Origin: an uncultured candidate division Zixibacteria bacterium
GTDB taxonomy: Bacteria; Zixibacteria; MSB-5A5; SM1-73
Assembly: GCA_903908285.1 (NCBI GenBank)
Contig: CAIVRH010000048.1
Span: 124,001-188,000 of the forward strand
Length of the DNA: 64,000 nucleotides
Direction: 5' to 3'
Below the pieces are notes generated by a model, which was not told the origin of the DNA, did no database searches, and saw only the letters and a program-made list of their open reading frames with translations. Positions 1 to 8,833 of the stretch are shown here, in pieces. The translations under genes were made by a program, and so were the position numbers. How positions within the stretch are numbered: position 1 is the first letter of the stretch; each line of letters begins with the position of its first letter.

Positions 1-196
1 TCAAGCTTTACAGGCAGAAGACAAAATCGGTTTAATGCTTCCCTGCAATGTAGTCGTTCAGGAGATTTCCCCAGGAGAGGTAGAGGTGGCAGCGATAGAT
101 CCCGCTTCTGCTATGCAGGGAATTGGAAACCCTGGTTTATCAAAGATCGCCGCGCAGGTAAGAGAAAAGCTCAAGAAGGTAGTTACGAGTATATAG
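1..196 (+). CDS. DUF302 family protein, C-terminal part
   Basis: Frame 2 is open from the window edge to a TAG at 194-196 and gives about 64 residues. The stretch IGLMLPCNVVVQE followed by VAAIDP is the recognisable core of the DUF302 family, small soluble proteins of unknown function often found near metal-handling or sulfur genes. The N-terminus lies outside the window. It ends 61 bases before the copper ATPase on the same strand, so the two may share a transcript. A role in metal handling is suggested only by that neighbour. Confidence 0.75.
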   Translation, partial: QALQAEDKIGLMLPCNVVVQEISPGEVEVAAIDPASAMQGIGNPGLSKIAAQVREKLKKVVTSI

Positions 197-257
197 ACTT
201 TGAACGTTTTTTCTGCCTATAAACGAATTTTAAGAACTTAAAAGAGAATCTAATATT

Positions 258-2891
258 ATGCCTCAAGACCCGGTTTGCGGGATGCAAGTAGAAATAGAGA
301 CGGCAGCAGGGAACTCAACCTACCAGGGTAAAGACTATTTCTTTTGCTCACTGCAATGCAAAAACAAATTCGATAAAGACCCGGAGAAATATCTTAAAAG
401 AAAGCCCTCCCCTGATATGAAGATGCACCTACCGGAAGAGAAGATAAGAGAACCTCTTAAATACCTGAAGGGAGACAGGGTCGAACTGCCCATTACCGGC
501 ATGTCTTGTGCCTCCTGTGCTGTAACGATCGAAGAAGGTTTATCTGTTCTTCCCGGAGTAAGCCAAGCTTCGGTTAATTTAGCTACTTCCCGGGCAACGG
601 TTTTCTATGATCCGGAAAAAACCGGTGTGGACCGTTTTATCTCCACTATCCGCAAAAGAGGTTATGATGTATTCACGGTTTCAGTAGAGATACCCATTCA
701 GGGTATGAATTGTGCCTCATGTGCGCAAACTATTGAAAAGGCTCTGCTGGGAACCGTTGGTGTAATAAATACAGTGGTAAATCTTGCAACGGAAAAAACC
801 CGGGTGGAATATATCCCCATGCTGACGGATTTATCTGAGATTAAAATAGCGATTGAATCTTCCGGGTACAAGGTCTTGGAGATTTCCGGTACGGAAGAAG
901 ATTACGAAAGGGTATTTCGTGAAAAGGAATATCAAAATCTTAAAAAGAAATTCATCTTTGGTTTAGTCATAAGCACAATAGTGTTTGTCGGGAGCATGGA
1001 GTGGATACCTGGTATCCCCGGGATATTGAGAAATTATTACCTCCTTTGGATTTTGACCACCCCGGTTCAATTCTGGGCCGGCTGGCAGTTTTATCATAGC
1101 GCCTGGGGTGCTTTTAAACACAAGAATGCGAACATGAATACCCTTATCGCAGTGGGAACATCTGCTGCATATCTTTACAGTGTGACCGCCATCCTCTTCC
1201 CTTCTTTCTTTAGAGCCGGTGGGATCGAGCCCAAAGTCTATTTTGACACCTCCGCAGTCATTATAACTTTAATACTCCTGGGCAGAGTTTTGGAAGCCCG
1301 AGCTAAAGGACGAACCTCGGAAGCGTTAAAAGGATTAATAGGCTTACAACCGAAGACTGCCAGGGTTATGAGGGAAGGAAAAGAGGTTGATATTCCAGTG
1401 CCGGAGGTCTTAGTTGGCGATTTGGTCACAGTTCGTCCAGGGGAGAAGATTCCAGTGGATGGAATAGTTAAAGAGGGTAAATCTTTTGTGGATGAGTCGA
1501 TGATAACCGGAGAGAGTATTCCGGTAGAGAAAAAAGCTGAATTTGAAGTGATAGGTGCCACGATAAATAAAAGCGGAAGTTTCAAATTTATAGCCACTAA
1601 AGTGGGAAAGAATACGGCTTTGGCTCAGATCATCAAATTAGTGCAGGAGGCACAAGGCTCCAAAGCACCCATTCAAAGATTAGCGGATGTAATTGCCGGA
1701 TACTTCGTTCCGGTGGTAATCTCTCTGGCTATTTTGACTTTCGTCCTATGGTTCGACTTCGGTCCCAGTCCCACTCTAACCTTTGCCCTTCTGAATTTTG
1801 TAGCGGTAATGATCATAGCCTGCCCCTGTGCTCTTGGTCTTGCCACACCGACTGCCATCATAGTGGGTACGGGCAAAGGTGCGGAAAAGGGAATATTGAT
1901 TAAAAACGGTGAGAGTTTGGAAGCCGTGCATAAGATAAATTCAATTGCCTTCGACAAAACCGGGACTCTGACCAAAGGCGAACCCGAGGTTACCGATATT
2001 ATTCCACTCGGTGAATTATCATTAAATGATATTCTGTTTTATGCTGGAAGTGCGGAAAAAAACTCCGAGCACCCCTTAGCTCAAGCCATTGTTCGTCGAG
2101 CTGCCCTAGAGAATGTTCAGTTGAAGGAACCCCAGGAATTTCAATCGATCTCCGGTTTCGGCTTAGAAACAAAAATAGACGGCAAAGATGTTATTCTTGG
2201 TAATCCGGATTTTCTGAAAGAGAATAATATTGAAACAGCTGGTCTGACCTCCAAGTTAGCAGAGCTTTCCTTGGAGGGGAAAACACCTATCTTTCTTTCC
2301 ATAGAAGGAAAAGTGACTGCCATTATTGCCATTGCAGATACTTTGAAGGAAAACTCAAGGGATGCAATAGCACAACTGGAAGAGCTTGGTTTGGAAGTGA
2401 TCATGCTGACCGGGGACAACAGCATTACTGCAGGAGCGATCGCTGGGAAAATCGGAATCAAAAGGGTACTTTCCGGGGTGAAGCCCGAGAATAAGGTAAA
2501 TGAAATTAAGAAACTGCAAAGCGAAGGCAAAGTCGTGGCAATGGTCGGAGATGGCATAAACGATGCCCCAGCATTAGCCCAGGCGGATGTCGGCATCGCC
2601 ATTGGCACTGGGACGGATATCGCCATGGAAGCTTCTGACATTACCTTGATCCGGGGCGATCTCGATGCTGTGGTAACCGCTATCAAGTTGAGCAAAAGAA
2701 CCATAAAAACCATCAAGCAGAATCTATTCTGGGCATTTGTATACAATGTCATAGGAATCCCCATTGCCGCGGGAGCACTTTATCCGTTTTTTGGAATCCT
2801 TCTTAATCCCATGATAGCTTCTGCGGCCATGGCGTTCAGCTCGGTTTCCGTGGTAACGAATTCCTTGAGATTGAAAAGATTTAAATTTTAG
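258..2891 (+). CDS. copA: Copper-translocating P1B-type ATPase
   Basis: An 877-residue heavy-metal pump that should export Cu+ across the inner membrane using ATP. The N-terminus (about 1-47) is a YHS/TRASH-like metal-binding domain with DPVCGM and a later CSLQC pair. Two HMA domains follow, with GMSCASC near residue 83 and GMNCASC near 151. The membrane CPC motif is C522-P-C524, the phosphorylated aspartate of DKTGTLTKG is D566, and SEHPLA (nucleotide-binding His-Pro) and [10 protein letters not shown] (hinge) are intact. CPC and the HMA pair argue for copper over zinc or cadmium. The start codon has only a weak purine stretch before it. A tiny membrane peptide gene follows 12 bases after the stop. 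Confidence 0.95.
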   Translation: MPQDPVCGMQVEIETAAGNSTYQGKDYFFCSLQCKNKFDKDPEKYLKRKPSPDMKMHLPEEKIREPLKYLKGDRVELPITGMSCASCAVTIEEGLSVLPGVSQASVNLATSRATVFYDPEKTGVDRFISTIRKRGYDVFTVSVEIPIQGMNCASCAQTIEKALLGTVGVINTVVNLATEKTRVEYIPMLTDLSEIKIAIESSGYKVLEISGTEEDYERVFREKEYQNLKKKFIFGLVISTIVFVGSMEWIPGIPGILRNYYLLWILTTPVQFWAGWQFYHSAWGAFKHKNANMNTLIAVGTSAAYLYSVTAILFPSFFRAGGIEPKVYFDTSAVIITLILLGRVLEARAKGRTSEALKGLIGLQPKTARVMREGKEVDIPVPEVLVGDLVTVRPGEKIPVDGIVKEGKSFVDESMITGESIPVEKKAEFEVIGATINKSGSFKFIATKVGKNTALAQIIKLVQEAQGSKAPIQRLADVIAGYFVPVVISLAILTFVLWFDFGPSPTLTFALLNFVAVMIIACPCALGLATPTAIIVGTGKGAEKGILIKNGESLEAVHKINSIAFDKTGTLTKGEPEVTDIIPLGELSLNDILFYAGSAEKNSEHPLAQAIVRRAALENVQLKEPQEFQSISGFGLETKIDGKDVILGNPDFLKENNIETAGLTSKLAELSLEGKTPIFLSIEGKVTAIIAIADTLKENSRDAIAQLEELGLEVIMLTGDNSITAGAIAGKIGIKRVLSGVKPENKVNEIKKLQSEGKVVAMVGDGINDAPALAQADVGIAIGTGTDIAMEASDITLIRGDLDAVVTAIKLSKRTIKTIKQNLFWAFVYNVIGIPIAAGALYPFFGILLNPMIASAAMAFSSVSVVTNSLRLKRFKF

Positions 2892-2903
2892 GTGAACATC
2901 CAT

Positions 2904-2987
2904 ATGGATTCAAAAGTATTAGTCACCATCCTTGGAATCTTGTTGATAGCATTGGTAAACTGGTACTTTTTGTTTTCCAAAAAGTAA
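2904..2987 (+). CDS. 27-residue single-pass membrane peptide
   Basis: A very short ORF lies between the copper ATPase stop (2891) and the methyltransferase start (2996). It encodes MDSKVLVTILGILL, then a hydrophobic stretch through NWYFLF, ending in SKK. This is one membrane helix with a positively charged end. I recognise no named family, although similar short helices occur as the N-terminal anchor of cupredoxin-like proteins near copper pumps. The tight packing between two real genes supports it as a gene. Translation is unproven. It could be a pump-associated microprotein or the remnant of a longer membrane-anchored copper protein. Confidence 0.45.
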   Translation: MDSKVLVTILGILLIALVNWYFLFSKK

Positions 2988-2995
2988 AGGATAAT

Positions 2996-3760
2996 ATGCT
3001 AAAATCAAAACGTATTAAAAAGACCAGTGAATGGCAAAAATTCTTCGACGGGCATGCTCCGGTGTATATGGACAATATCTTCACCAAGAATACCGTCAGG
3101 GAAGTCGATTTCCTTCTTAAGGAGCTGAGCCTTAAAAAGGAAAGCAGCGTATTGGACATGGGATGCGGAACCGGTCGGCATTCAATTGAGTTAGCGAAAA
3201 GAGGATATAAACTCACCGGTGTTGACCTCTCTTCGGGGATGCTGTCACAAGCAAAGAAACAAGCTAAAGAAGCGAAAGTAAAGGTGGAATGGGTGCAGGC
3301 CGATGCCACCCGGTTCAAATCCAAAAAGCCATTTGATGCCGCCATATGCCTGTGCGAGGGAGCTTTTGGGCTGTTGGGTTTAACAGACGATCCCTGGGAT
3401 CATGATTATGCCATTCTCCGCAACATTAACTCTTCTATCAAACCTAAAGCAAAGTTTATCCTGACAGCACTCAATGGTTGTGCTATGATAAGACACTATG
3501 CCCAAAAGGATGTAAAAAGCGGGGAATTCGATCCTTTGACTATAGTTAAAACCCATCCCATGGAATACGAAACGCCCAAAGGCAAGAAAAGTGTAATATT
3601 AAAAGAGAAGGGATTTGTAGCTACCGAATTGTCTATGCTATTCCGATTGGCTGGATTCGAAGTTGAGTATATCTGGGGTGGAACTGCCGGTAACTGGGGT
3701 AAAAGAAAGCTTGACTTGGACGAAATTGAGATTATGTTTATAGGTCGAAAAGCAAATTAA
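2996..3760 (+). CDS. Class I SAM-dependent methyltransferase
   Basis: A 254-residue soluble protein. Motif I, VLDMGCGTGRHSIELA (about residues 52-67), and the following VTGVDLSSGML-type acidic loop (here LTGVDLSS) are the SAM-binding site of the Methyltransf_25/11 fold. The conserved VQADATRF (motif II/III region) follows. AAAGG lies 5 bases before the ATG. It sits directly behind the copper ATPase and its small peptide, so cotranscription is likely. The substrate cannot be told from sequence. Length is ordinary for the family and no motif is missing. Confidence 0.85.
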   Translation: MLKSKRIKKTSEWQKFFDGHAPVYMDNIFTKNTVREVDFLLKELSLKKESSVLDMGCGTGRHSIELAKRGYKLTGVDLSSGMLSQAKKQAKEAKVKVEWVQADATRFKSKKPFDAAICLCEGAFGLLGLTDDPWDHDYAILRNINSSIKPKAKFILTALNGCAMIRHYAQKDVKSGEFDPLTIVKTHPMEYETPKGKKSVILKEKGFVATELSMLFRLAGFEVEYIWGGTAGNWGKRKLDLDEIEIMFIGRKAN

Positions 3761-3808
3761 AACGTTTAGGTATGGCGGCAGTCAAAAATATAAGAGGAGG
3801 GAAACTTT

Positions 3809-4114
3809 ATGGTAGATTCTCCAGTTAAAGTTTCGGTCGATTACCCGGAAAAACTCTCCCGAGGAATGCTCATAGTGAAAACCATCTTTGGGATATTTTA
3901 CGTCGGCATACCACATGGGATATGCCTGGCGTTTTATGGGATTGCAACGTTCATAGTTATTTTCATCTCCTGGTGGGCAATTCTGTTTACCGGGAAATAC
4001 CCGAGAGGTATGTTTGATTTTGTGGTCGGTTATCAGCGATGGATGATGCGGGTATACGCATATTGGGGATACTACCTTACCGACAAGTATCCGCCATTCA
4101 GCGGCAAGGAATAA
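3809..4114 (+). CDS. DUF4389 membrane protein
   Basis: A 101-residue protein with an amphipathic N-terminus (VKVSVDYPEKLSR), one or two hydrophobic segments between about residues 22 and 55, and the run WWAILFTGKYPRGMFDFVVG followed by WMMRVYAYW, which is typical of DUF4389. Function is unknown. A strong Shine-Dalgarno, GAGGAGGG, lies 7 bases before the ATG. An imperfect inverted repeat starts about 50 bases after its stop. Confidence 0.8.
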   Translation: MVDSPVKVSVDYPEKLSRGMLIVKTIFGIFYVGIPHGICLAFYGIATFIVIFISWWAILFTGKYPRGMFDFVVGYQRWMMRVYAYWGYYLTDKYPPFSGKE

Positions 4115-4165
4115 TATTATCCACATTTTAAGAATAAATGTATAAGTAGACGAATTGACAAAAAT

Positions 4166-4221
4166 GAGCCGCAAAGTCCGGTTAAATAATGCCGCCTATC
4201 CTAACCCGGACTCTGCGGTTC
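4166..4221. repeat. Imperfect inverted repeat behind DUF4389 gene
   Basis: Arms GAGCCGCAAAGTCCGGTTAA and TAACCCGGACTCTGCGGTTC pair over about 20 bases with a few mismatches around a 16-base loop. It follows the DUF4389 gene and precedes the cupin gene. There is no U-tract, so it is either a weak terminator/RNA stabiliser or a dispersed palindrome. Confidence 0.5.
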
Positions 4222-4270
4222 ACTGCTTTATATGGTGTTAGTTTAAACATTTATATGGTGAAGGTAAAAT

Positions 4271-4615
4271 ATGAAACATGATGAAAAACCAGTTAGTGAT
4301 AATCAGCAATCCCAGGCTTTGAAATTAATCAATCTGGTAGAATATCAGGAAGGTTCTGTGATTAGCAGAGAAATCGTTAGAAAGAATACCGGAACGGTTA
4401 CTTTGTTTGCTTTCGACGAAGGGCAGGGTTTAAGCGAACATACCGCTCCATTTGATGCATTGGTTTATATACTGGATGGTGAAGCAGAGATCATTATCTC
4501 TCAAAACCCCTTTCATTTGAAAGCCGGTGAGATGATCATCATGCCTGCCAGCCAACCCCATTCATTGAAAGCAACGAAGAAATTTAAGATGCTTCTGATA
4601 ATGATCAGATCCTGA
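4271..4615 (+). CDS. Small cupin-domain protein
   Basis: A 114-residue single-domain cupin. The first cupin motif region is SEHTAPFDALVYILDGEAEIII and the second is LKAGEMIIMPASQPHSLKA. The metal ligands appear to be the His of SEH and the His of QPHSL; the central His/Glu pair is reduced (PFDALVYILDG). It resembles the stand-alone cupins that bind small ligands or act as metal-dependent oxygenases or sensors. An AAGG element precedes the ATG. It stands alone between intergenic gaps, so context adds nothing on substrate. Confidence 0.8.
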   Translation: MKHDEKPVSDNQQSQALKLINLVEYQEGSVISREIVRKNTGTVTLFAFDEGQGLSEHTAPFDALVYILDGEAEIIISQNPFHLKAGEMIIMPASQPHSLKATKKFKMLLIMIRS

Positions 4616-4727
4616 GGCAAAAGCTGCTAATATTCTGGATGTGGACATTTTAAATCTGACAACCCTTTTCTGGTCGTAGTCGATGTAAACTTTCGGGAAG
4701 TTAAGATTGAATCAAAGGAGTTATGAA

Positions 4728-5216
4728 ATGGGGAAATCGAATTTAATTGAGATTCTAAAATTAGTAATCAGCCTAGCTTTTTGCCAGTTTGCTGGTTTCA
4801 TCGGCTCACTCTTCACTACCCCATCCATACCCACCTGGTATGCAGCTTTAAGGAAACCACTGTTTAACCCGCCTAATTCGGTCTTTGGTCCGGTTTGGAC
4901 TACGCTTTTTCTTCTAATGGGGATATCTGCATATTTAATATGGAGAAAAGGATTCCACGATAAAAACGTGAAAATAGCTTTACTCATATTCATCGTTCAG
5001 CTATTGTTGAATGTCTTCTGGTCGTTTTTGTTTTTCGGATTGCATAGTCTTTCCTATGCATTTTTTGAAATAATTTTTCTTTGGTTGGCAATATTAGTTA
5101 CTGTCTTAAGTTTTATGAATATCTCCAAACCCGCTGGAATATTACTTCTCCCTTACTTACTCTGGGTAAGTTTTGCATCGGTTCTTAATTTTTCCCTGTG
5201 GAAACTGAATCCATGA
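4728..5216 (+). CDS. tspO: TspO/MBR family membrane protein
   Basis: A 162-residue protein of five hydrophobic helices. The diagnostic signature is WYAALRKPLFNPPNSVFGPVWT in helices 1-2 and a later NVFWSFLFFG. TspO proteins bind porphyrins and similar ligands and are tied to light, oxygen or stress responses. I place the start at the ATG at 4728, not the in-frame TTG 21 bases upstream, because AAAGGAG (4714-4720) sits 7 bases before it. The stop overlaps the next gene's start (ATGA), so the two are translationally coupled. Confidence 0.9.
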   Translation: MGKSNLIEILKLVISLAFCQFAGFIGSLFTTPSIPTWYAALRKPLFNPPNSVFGPVWTTLFLLMGISAYLIWRKGFHDKNVKIALLIFIVQLLLNVFWSFLFFGLHSLSYAFFEIIFLWLAILVTVLSFMNISKPAGILLLPYLLWVSFASVLNFSLWKLNP

Positions 5217-5647
5217 GATTGTGGCGCATACATCCCAAATACCTGGACGCGATTGGACTTGTGGCTTTTTGGCGGGAGTCTCTGTTAGCTCAAAGTGTTT
5301 TGCAGGGTAAAATCAGAGGTTATAAAAACCATCCTCAATTAACCCGTTTCAAGCAGTATCCTTTTCCGCTCAGAGCCATCTCCGGGTATCTTATGGAAGT
5401 ATGGAAGGAATCGAATAAACGTGGTTATAATTTCGATAAAAGTAAAATCAGGGCAAGAAGCAAGACCACAAAAATCCCCGTTTCTTTTGTCGAGTTGAAA
5501 TGCGAGTTTGATTGGTTGTGCGATAAATTGAAGAATCGCAATCCCCAAAAGTACCAAAAGCTCCTTTCTGTTAAAAGGATCGAATGCCATCCCGGTTTCA
5601 AAATAGTCAGAATAGATGAGAAGAATATCTGTAGGGGCAATTCATGA
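5213..5647 (+). CDS. Pyrimidine-dimer DNA glycosylase (endonuclease V-like)
   Basis: A 144-residue protein beginning MRLWRIHPKYLDAIGL, the typical start of the bacterial Pyr_excise family (PF03013, T4 endonuclease V-like). These proteins remove UV-induced cyclobutane dimers. The WRES motif places E22 at the position of T4 Glu23, which is catalytic. HPQLTRFK and the C-terminal HPGFKIV also fit the family. In T4 the nucleophile is the amino group of Thr2; here residue 2 is Arg, so Met removal is doubtful. ATGA overlap with TspO implies coupling. Its last codons and stop are inside a perfect 32-base palindrome. Confidence 0.85.
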   Translation: MRLWRIHPKYLDAIGLVAFWRESLLAQSVLQGKIRGYKNHPQLTRFKQYPFPLRAISGYLMEVWKESNKRGYNFDKSKIRARSKTTKIPVSFVELKCEFDWLCDKLKNRNPQKYQKLLSVKRIECHPGFKIVRIDEKNICRGNS

Positions 5648-5660
5648 ATTGCCCCTACAG
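5629..5660. repeat. Perfect 32-base palindrome overlapping a gene end
   Basis: The half-site is CTGTAGGGGCAATTCA and it is followed at once by its exact reverse complement. The palindrome contains the last codons and stop (5645-5647) of the glycosylase gene. Palindromes built on GTAGGGGCAATTC are seen as dispersed repeats in many bacterial genomes. No U-tract follows, so it is more likely a REP-like element than an ordinary terminator. Confidence 0.85.
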
Positions 5661-5736
5661 AACATCAATTTATCCCTTCCCTCTCTCTCCCAAGTGATGT
5701 GGGTAGATAGAAGGTAAGGTTAAAATAGTTTAAGCC

Positions 5737-6633
5737 ATGGAACAACAAAAGCAAGCCTATGTATACGCCGTTTCTGCTGTATTGCTCTGGTCAACGGTTG
5801 CCTCGGCCTTTAAAATCTCTTTAAGATACTTAGATTATCTTCAACTCCTATTTTATGCATCAATTGTGTCAATGGTAGTTCTCTTTATCATTCTGGTAAT
5901 TCAAAACAAGCTGCAGCTTCTTTCTCAATATTCAACCAAAGAGTATTTCCATTCCGCTCTGCTTGGTCTGTTAAACCCCTTTCTTTATTATATTATCTTA
6001 TTCAAAGCCTACTCCCTCCTCCCGGCTCAAGAAGCTCAACCCTTGAATTACACCTGGTCCATAGCTTTGGCTTTATTATCCATCCCTTTGCTCAAACAAA
6101 GGATAAAACCAGTCAGTTTTCTGGCGCTTATCATCAGTTACTTTGGAGTATTTATTATTTCTACCCACGGTAATATTGGGGTATTGAAATTTAGTAACCT
6201 CTATGGGGTTTTGTTGGCATTGGGCAGCGCGGTGATCTGGGCTTTATTCTGGATTTTTAACATCCGGGACAAGAGAGATGAGATAACCAAGCTGTTTTTG
6301 AATTTTTTGTTCGGTTTTATTTTCATATCTCTTGCCATGCTGCTATCATCCAGATTGAGAATCATCCCCTCACCTGCGGGAATAGCCGGAGCCACCTATG
6401 TGGGTCTATTCGAAATGGGAAGCACTTTCGTCTTCTGGCTAAAAGCTTTGAAATTGTCCCGGACCACCGCCCAAGTCGGTAATATGATTTACCTGTCCCC
6501 TTTCATATCTTTGGTTTTAATTCATTTTGTGGTAGGGGAAAAAGTGCTCCTATCCACTTTGATCGGATTGATCTTCATTATATCCGGAATTATGCTTCAA
6601 CAGTATGCAGCTCGATTTTCTCGAGCCCAATAG
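5737..6633 (+). CDS. EamA/DMT-family transporter
   Basis: A 298-residue protein with about ten hydrophobic helices in two repeated halves, as in the drug/metabolite transporter superfamily. Recognisable pieces are the N-terminal YAVSAVLLWSTVASAFKI and the second-half AVIWALFWIFNIR with GLFEMGSTFVFWLKALKLS. These proteins export amino acids, nucleosides or other small metabolites by exchange or proton coupling. The substrate cannot be predicted. No strong ribosome-binding site precedes the ATG. It stands apart from the upstream gene by 90 bases that contain a palindrome. Confidence 0.88.
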   Translation: MEQQKQAYVYAVSAVLLWSTVASAFKISLRYLDYLQLLFYASIVSMVVLFIILVIQNKLQLLSQYSTKEYFHSALLGLLNPFLYYIILFKAYSLLPAQEAQPLNYTWSIALALLSIPLLKQRIKPVSFLALIISYFGVFIISTHGNIGVLKFSNLYGVLLALGSAVIWALFWIFNIRDKRDEITKLFLNFLFGFIFISLAMLLSSRLRIIPSPAGIAGATYVGLFEMGSTFVFWLKALKLSRTTAQVGNMIYLSPFISLVLIHFVVGEKVLLSTLIGLIFIISGIMLQQYAARFSRAQ

Positions 6634-6690
6634 AGCAAATAGAGCTTAACTTTGGCAATTTTTAAACATCCGCTTATCTCCATGCAATGA

Positions 6691-6879
6691 ATTTCCATCA
6701 AGCAAACTCCTGAGCACATAGCACCCGGAATATGTGCATTTCTTCTTTCCTGTTTTTGTTATGATAAGTGTAATTATTCTGTTGAACCCGACAAAATAGC
6801 CGATAAATATATAGGGGATGAATCCCTGGCCTATCTGGATAGTTTATCCAAGACCAAATGCATCGCCCGAAGAAAATAA
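6691..6879 (+). pseudogene. Possible remnant ORF without start codon
   Basis: A reading frame open from just after a TGA at 6688-6690 to a TAA at 6877-6879 encodes about 62 residues. It includes GICAFLLSCFCYDKCNYS followed by a hydrophilic tail ending SKTKCIARRK. It has no ATG, GTG or TTG. The hydrophobic-Cys stretch followed by an ordered acidic tail looks protein-like, so this may be the decayed or frameshifted end of a small lipoprotein. It may equally be chance. Confidence 0.2.
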
Positions 6880-6900
6880 TTAAGGATAGAGTAAATCCAA

Positions 6901-7137
6901 ATGAGCTCAATTAAAAAAATTCTTTTAATCTTCAGCGTTGACACGTTAATAGTGCTTATCGCCTGGGCGGTTTTAAGTTTGATTACCTATTGCGTTAAAA
7001 TCGTTACTACCATGCCGGAAATTCCGGTAAAGATACTTTCGATTTACTCGTTTTTTGTAGTTATGTTTTTTTATGCGTTCTTTTTAATTTTGGATCTTTG
7101 CGAATGTCTTTCAAATGAAAGTATATCCAACCCATGA
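6901..7137 (+). CDS. Small two-helix membrane protein, unknown
   Basis: A 78-residue protein with hydrophobic segments at about residues 7-30 and 43-66 and a short polar tail (CECLSNESISNP). I recognise no family. An AGGA lies upstream of the ATG with long spacing. Its stop overlaps the next gene's ATG, so the pair is probably translated together. The pairing suggests a small membrane complex, but no function can be assigned. Confidence 0.6.
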   Translation: MSSIKKILLIFSVDTLIVLIAWAVLSLITYCVKIVTTMPEIPVKILSIYSFFVVMFFYAFFLILDLCECLSNESISNP

Positions 7138-7466
7138 AACCTAAGACATTAGAAGAGCTGACCCAGGGACGGATGGGATCAAAAGCAGTAGTACATCTGG
7201 TTATTGCCAGAACTGCTCAGATCATAGCATTCTGCCTGGCTTTGGTTTTAGTTTCCTGGCTGGTACTGCTCGAAAATTATACCTGGTTATCTTTACTGAT
7301 TGGCGCAATTTCCGGATCAATTATCTATGCTGCCCTGCGTTTTTTTGGAAACCGATTAGATAGCTTTCCGGATAGACCGAATGTGGAACAGTCGGTAGGA
7401 GTAAGCGAGCTGGTTGAGCCAAGCAGGTCAAACCAGGAAATTAGTTTAAAATCTGAGCTTCACTAA
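7134..7466 (+). CDS. Small membrane protein, unknown
   Basis: A 110-residue protein with two hydrophobic helices (about 20-45 and 49-70), followed by a roughly 40-residue hydrophilic C-terminus rich in Ser, Glu and Val. It starts inside the stop of the previous gene (ATGA), a sign of translational coupling. No family is recognised. It is the last plus-strand gene before the convergent minus-strand pilus locus. Confidence 0.6.
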   Translation: MKPKTLEELTQGRMGSKAVVHLVIARTAQIIAFCLALVLVSWLVLLENYTWLSLLIGAISGSIIYAALRFFGNRLDSFPDRPNVEQSVGVSELVEPSRSNQEISLKSELH

Positions 7467-7633
7467 ATCACTGCCATCTCTTTCTTTAATCCATCTCATC
7501 AATAACAGATAGAATATCGGTCCCGGATTGATTTTCCTGCGGTTGAACAATCAGTTTTCTTGTTCGGATTTAGCTACCAATGCCAAGGGTTTAAGTTTGT
7601 ACCCGGGGCAAGAGCGCGAACATTCAAAAAAAA

Positions 7634-8833
7634 CTATTTGATTGAGCCCATCGAATTATACAGTGGGAAGAATGTGGACAGTAATATGACAGCGGAAATG
7701 CCCCCAAAGGTCACCAGGATCAGAGGTTCAAGTACAGTTAAAACTTTCTTTGTTGTTCTCTTTACATCTTTTTCGAAATACGCATTCACTAGGGCAAGTT
7801 GTTCTGCTACCCTCCCGGTTTGCTCACCCAAAGCTACCATGGTGATCATAAAACCGGGAAAGGGAAGTCCTTTCATGGAGTCAGCGAAGGATTCCCCCTG
7901 TTTTATCCTCCCCTCGATGATCTCTATCGCTTTAATGATGCTCTTGTTGCCAATGGTCCCCTTGACCAGATTTAAGGAAGGAAGCAATCCAAAACCGGAA
8001 CGGAGTAAAAGGGAGAGGTAATGAACGAAAGTGCATAAAACACTCTTCTGTATTATCGAGCCAAAAAGCGGAAATTTGAGTTTCAGGTAACTCAAAGTAT
8101 AAGCTCCGCTTTCGGTCCTACGGTAAAATAGAATAGACACAAAGCTTAACACGAAAAAAATCACAATAGGAATCCAAAGGTGCATAATATTACCGATGAC
8201 GAACTGAACCATTCTGGTGTACCAGGGGATGGGCGCACCCAGTTCTATCACCAGTTTCATCATTTTGGGCATCAGATAAAAAGCATAGAAGCTGGTGACT
8301 GCTGTCATAACGCACATGATCATGACCGGGTAAATCAAAGCCTGTTTTAGCTCCGACTGGAGTTCATCTTGTTTTTCCAAAGAGACCGACAGTTCTTCCA
8401 ATATATCGGGGAGAGTGCCGCCGGATTCTCCCGCTCTTATGGCTCCGAGGTAGAACGGTGGAAACACCTTGGGGTGAGCGGCGATAGCCTCCGAGAAACT
8501 GCCGGTGCTCCCGATCCTTTGACAGATATCCCCGATCACTTCCTGGAATTTCGGATTTGACTCCTGTTCCGCTATGGTTTGTAAGGACTGTAAAAGAGGT
8601 AACCCCGCTGTAAACATCAGGTGCAGCTGGATGGTAAACGACAGGACTTCTTTTTTGGAAACCTTCCCCGACCGGCGACCACCCGGCTTTTGACCGGCTT
8701 TTGCCTGAACCGAAATCGGATACAGTCCCGTCTCTCGAAGCTGACTTTCGGCATCCTCAAGATTATGAGCGGATATGCTGCCTTTGACCCTTTTGTTTTG
8801 AGCGTCTACCGCCTGGTATGTATATTGAGCCAT
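7634..8833 (-). CDS. MshG/GspF/PilC-like inner-membrane platform protein
   Basis: A 399-residue member of the T2SSF family. The N-terminal YTYQAVDAQNKRVKGSISA is the classic GspF/PilC opening. Two T2SSF domains follow, each with the AGLPLLQSLQ / SGFGLLPSLN type motif, and three hydrophobic segments at about 165-190, 215-235 and 370-395. It forms the membrane platform that the ATPase turns or pulls during pilus assembly. Its start overlaps the stop of the ATPase gene (TAATG). It is the last gene of the run in the MshI-to-MshG order. Confidence 0.92.
   Translation of the reverse strand: MAQYTYQAVDAQNKRVKGSISAHNLEDAESQLRETGLYPISVQAKAGQKPGGRRSGKVSKKEVLSFTIQLHLMFTAGLPLLQSLQTIAEQESNPKFQEVIGDICQRIGSTGSFSEAIAAHPKVFPPFYLGAIRAGESGGTLPDILEELSVSLEKQDELQSELKQALIYPVMIMCVMTAVTSFYAFYLMPKMMKLVIELGAPIPWYTRMVQFVIGNIMHLWIPIVIFFVLSFVSILFYRRTESGAYTLSYLKLKFPLFGSIIQKSVLCTFVHYLSLLLRSGFGLLPSLNLVKGTIGNKSIIKAIEIIEGRIKQGESFADSMKGLPFPGFMITMVALGEQTGRVAEQLALVNAYFEKDVKRTTKKVLTVLEPLILVTFGGISAVILLSTFFPLYNSMGSIK

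Noticed and set aside
2141-2764. Long antisense frame opposite the copper ATPase
   Set aside because: It is the mirror of a well-supported coding sequence, has no family features, and reflects third-position bias.
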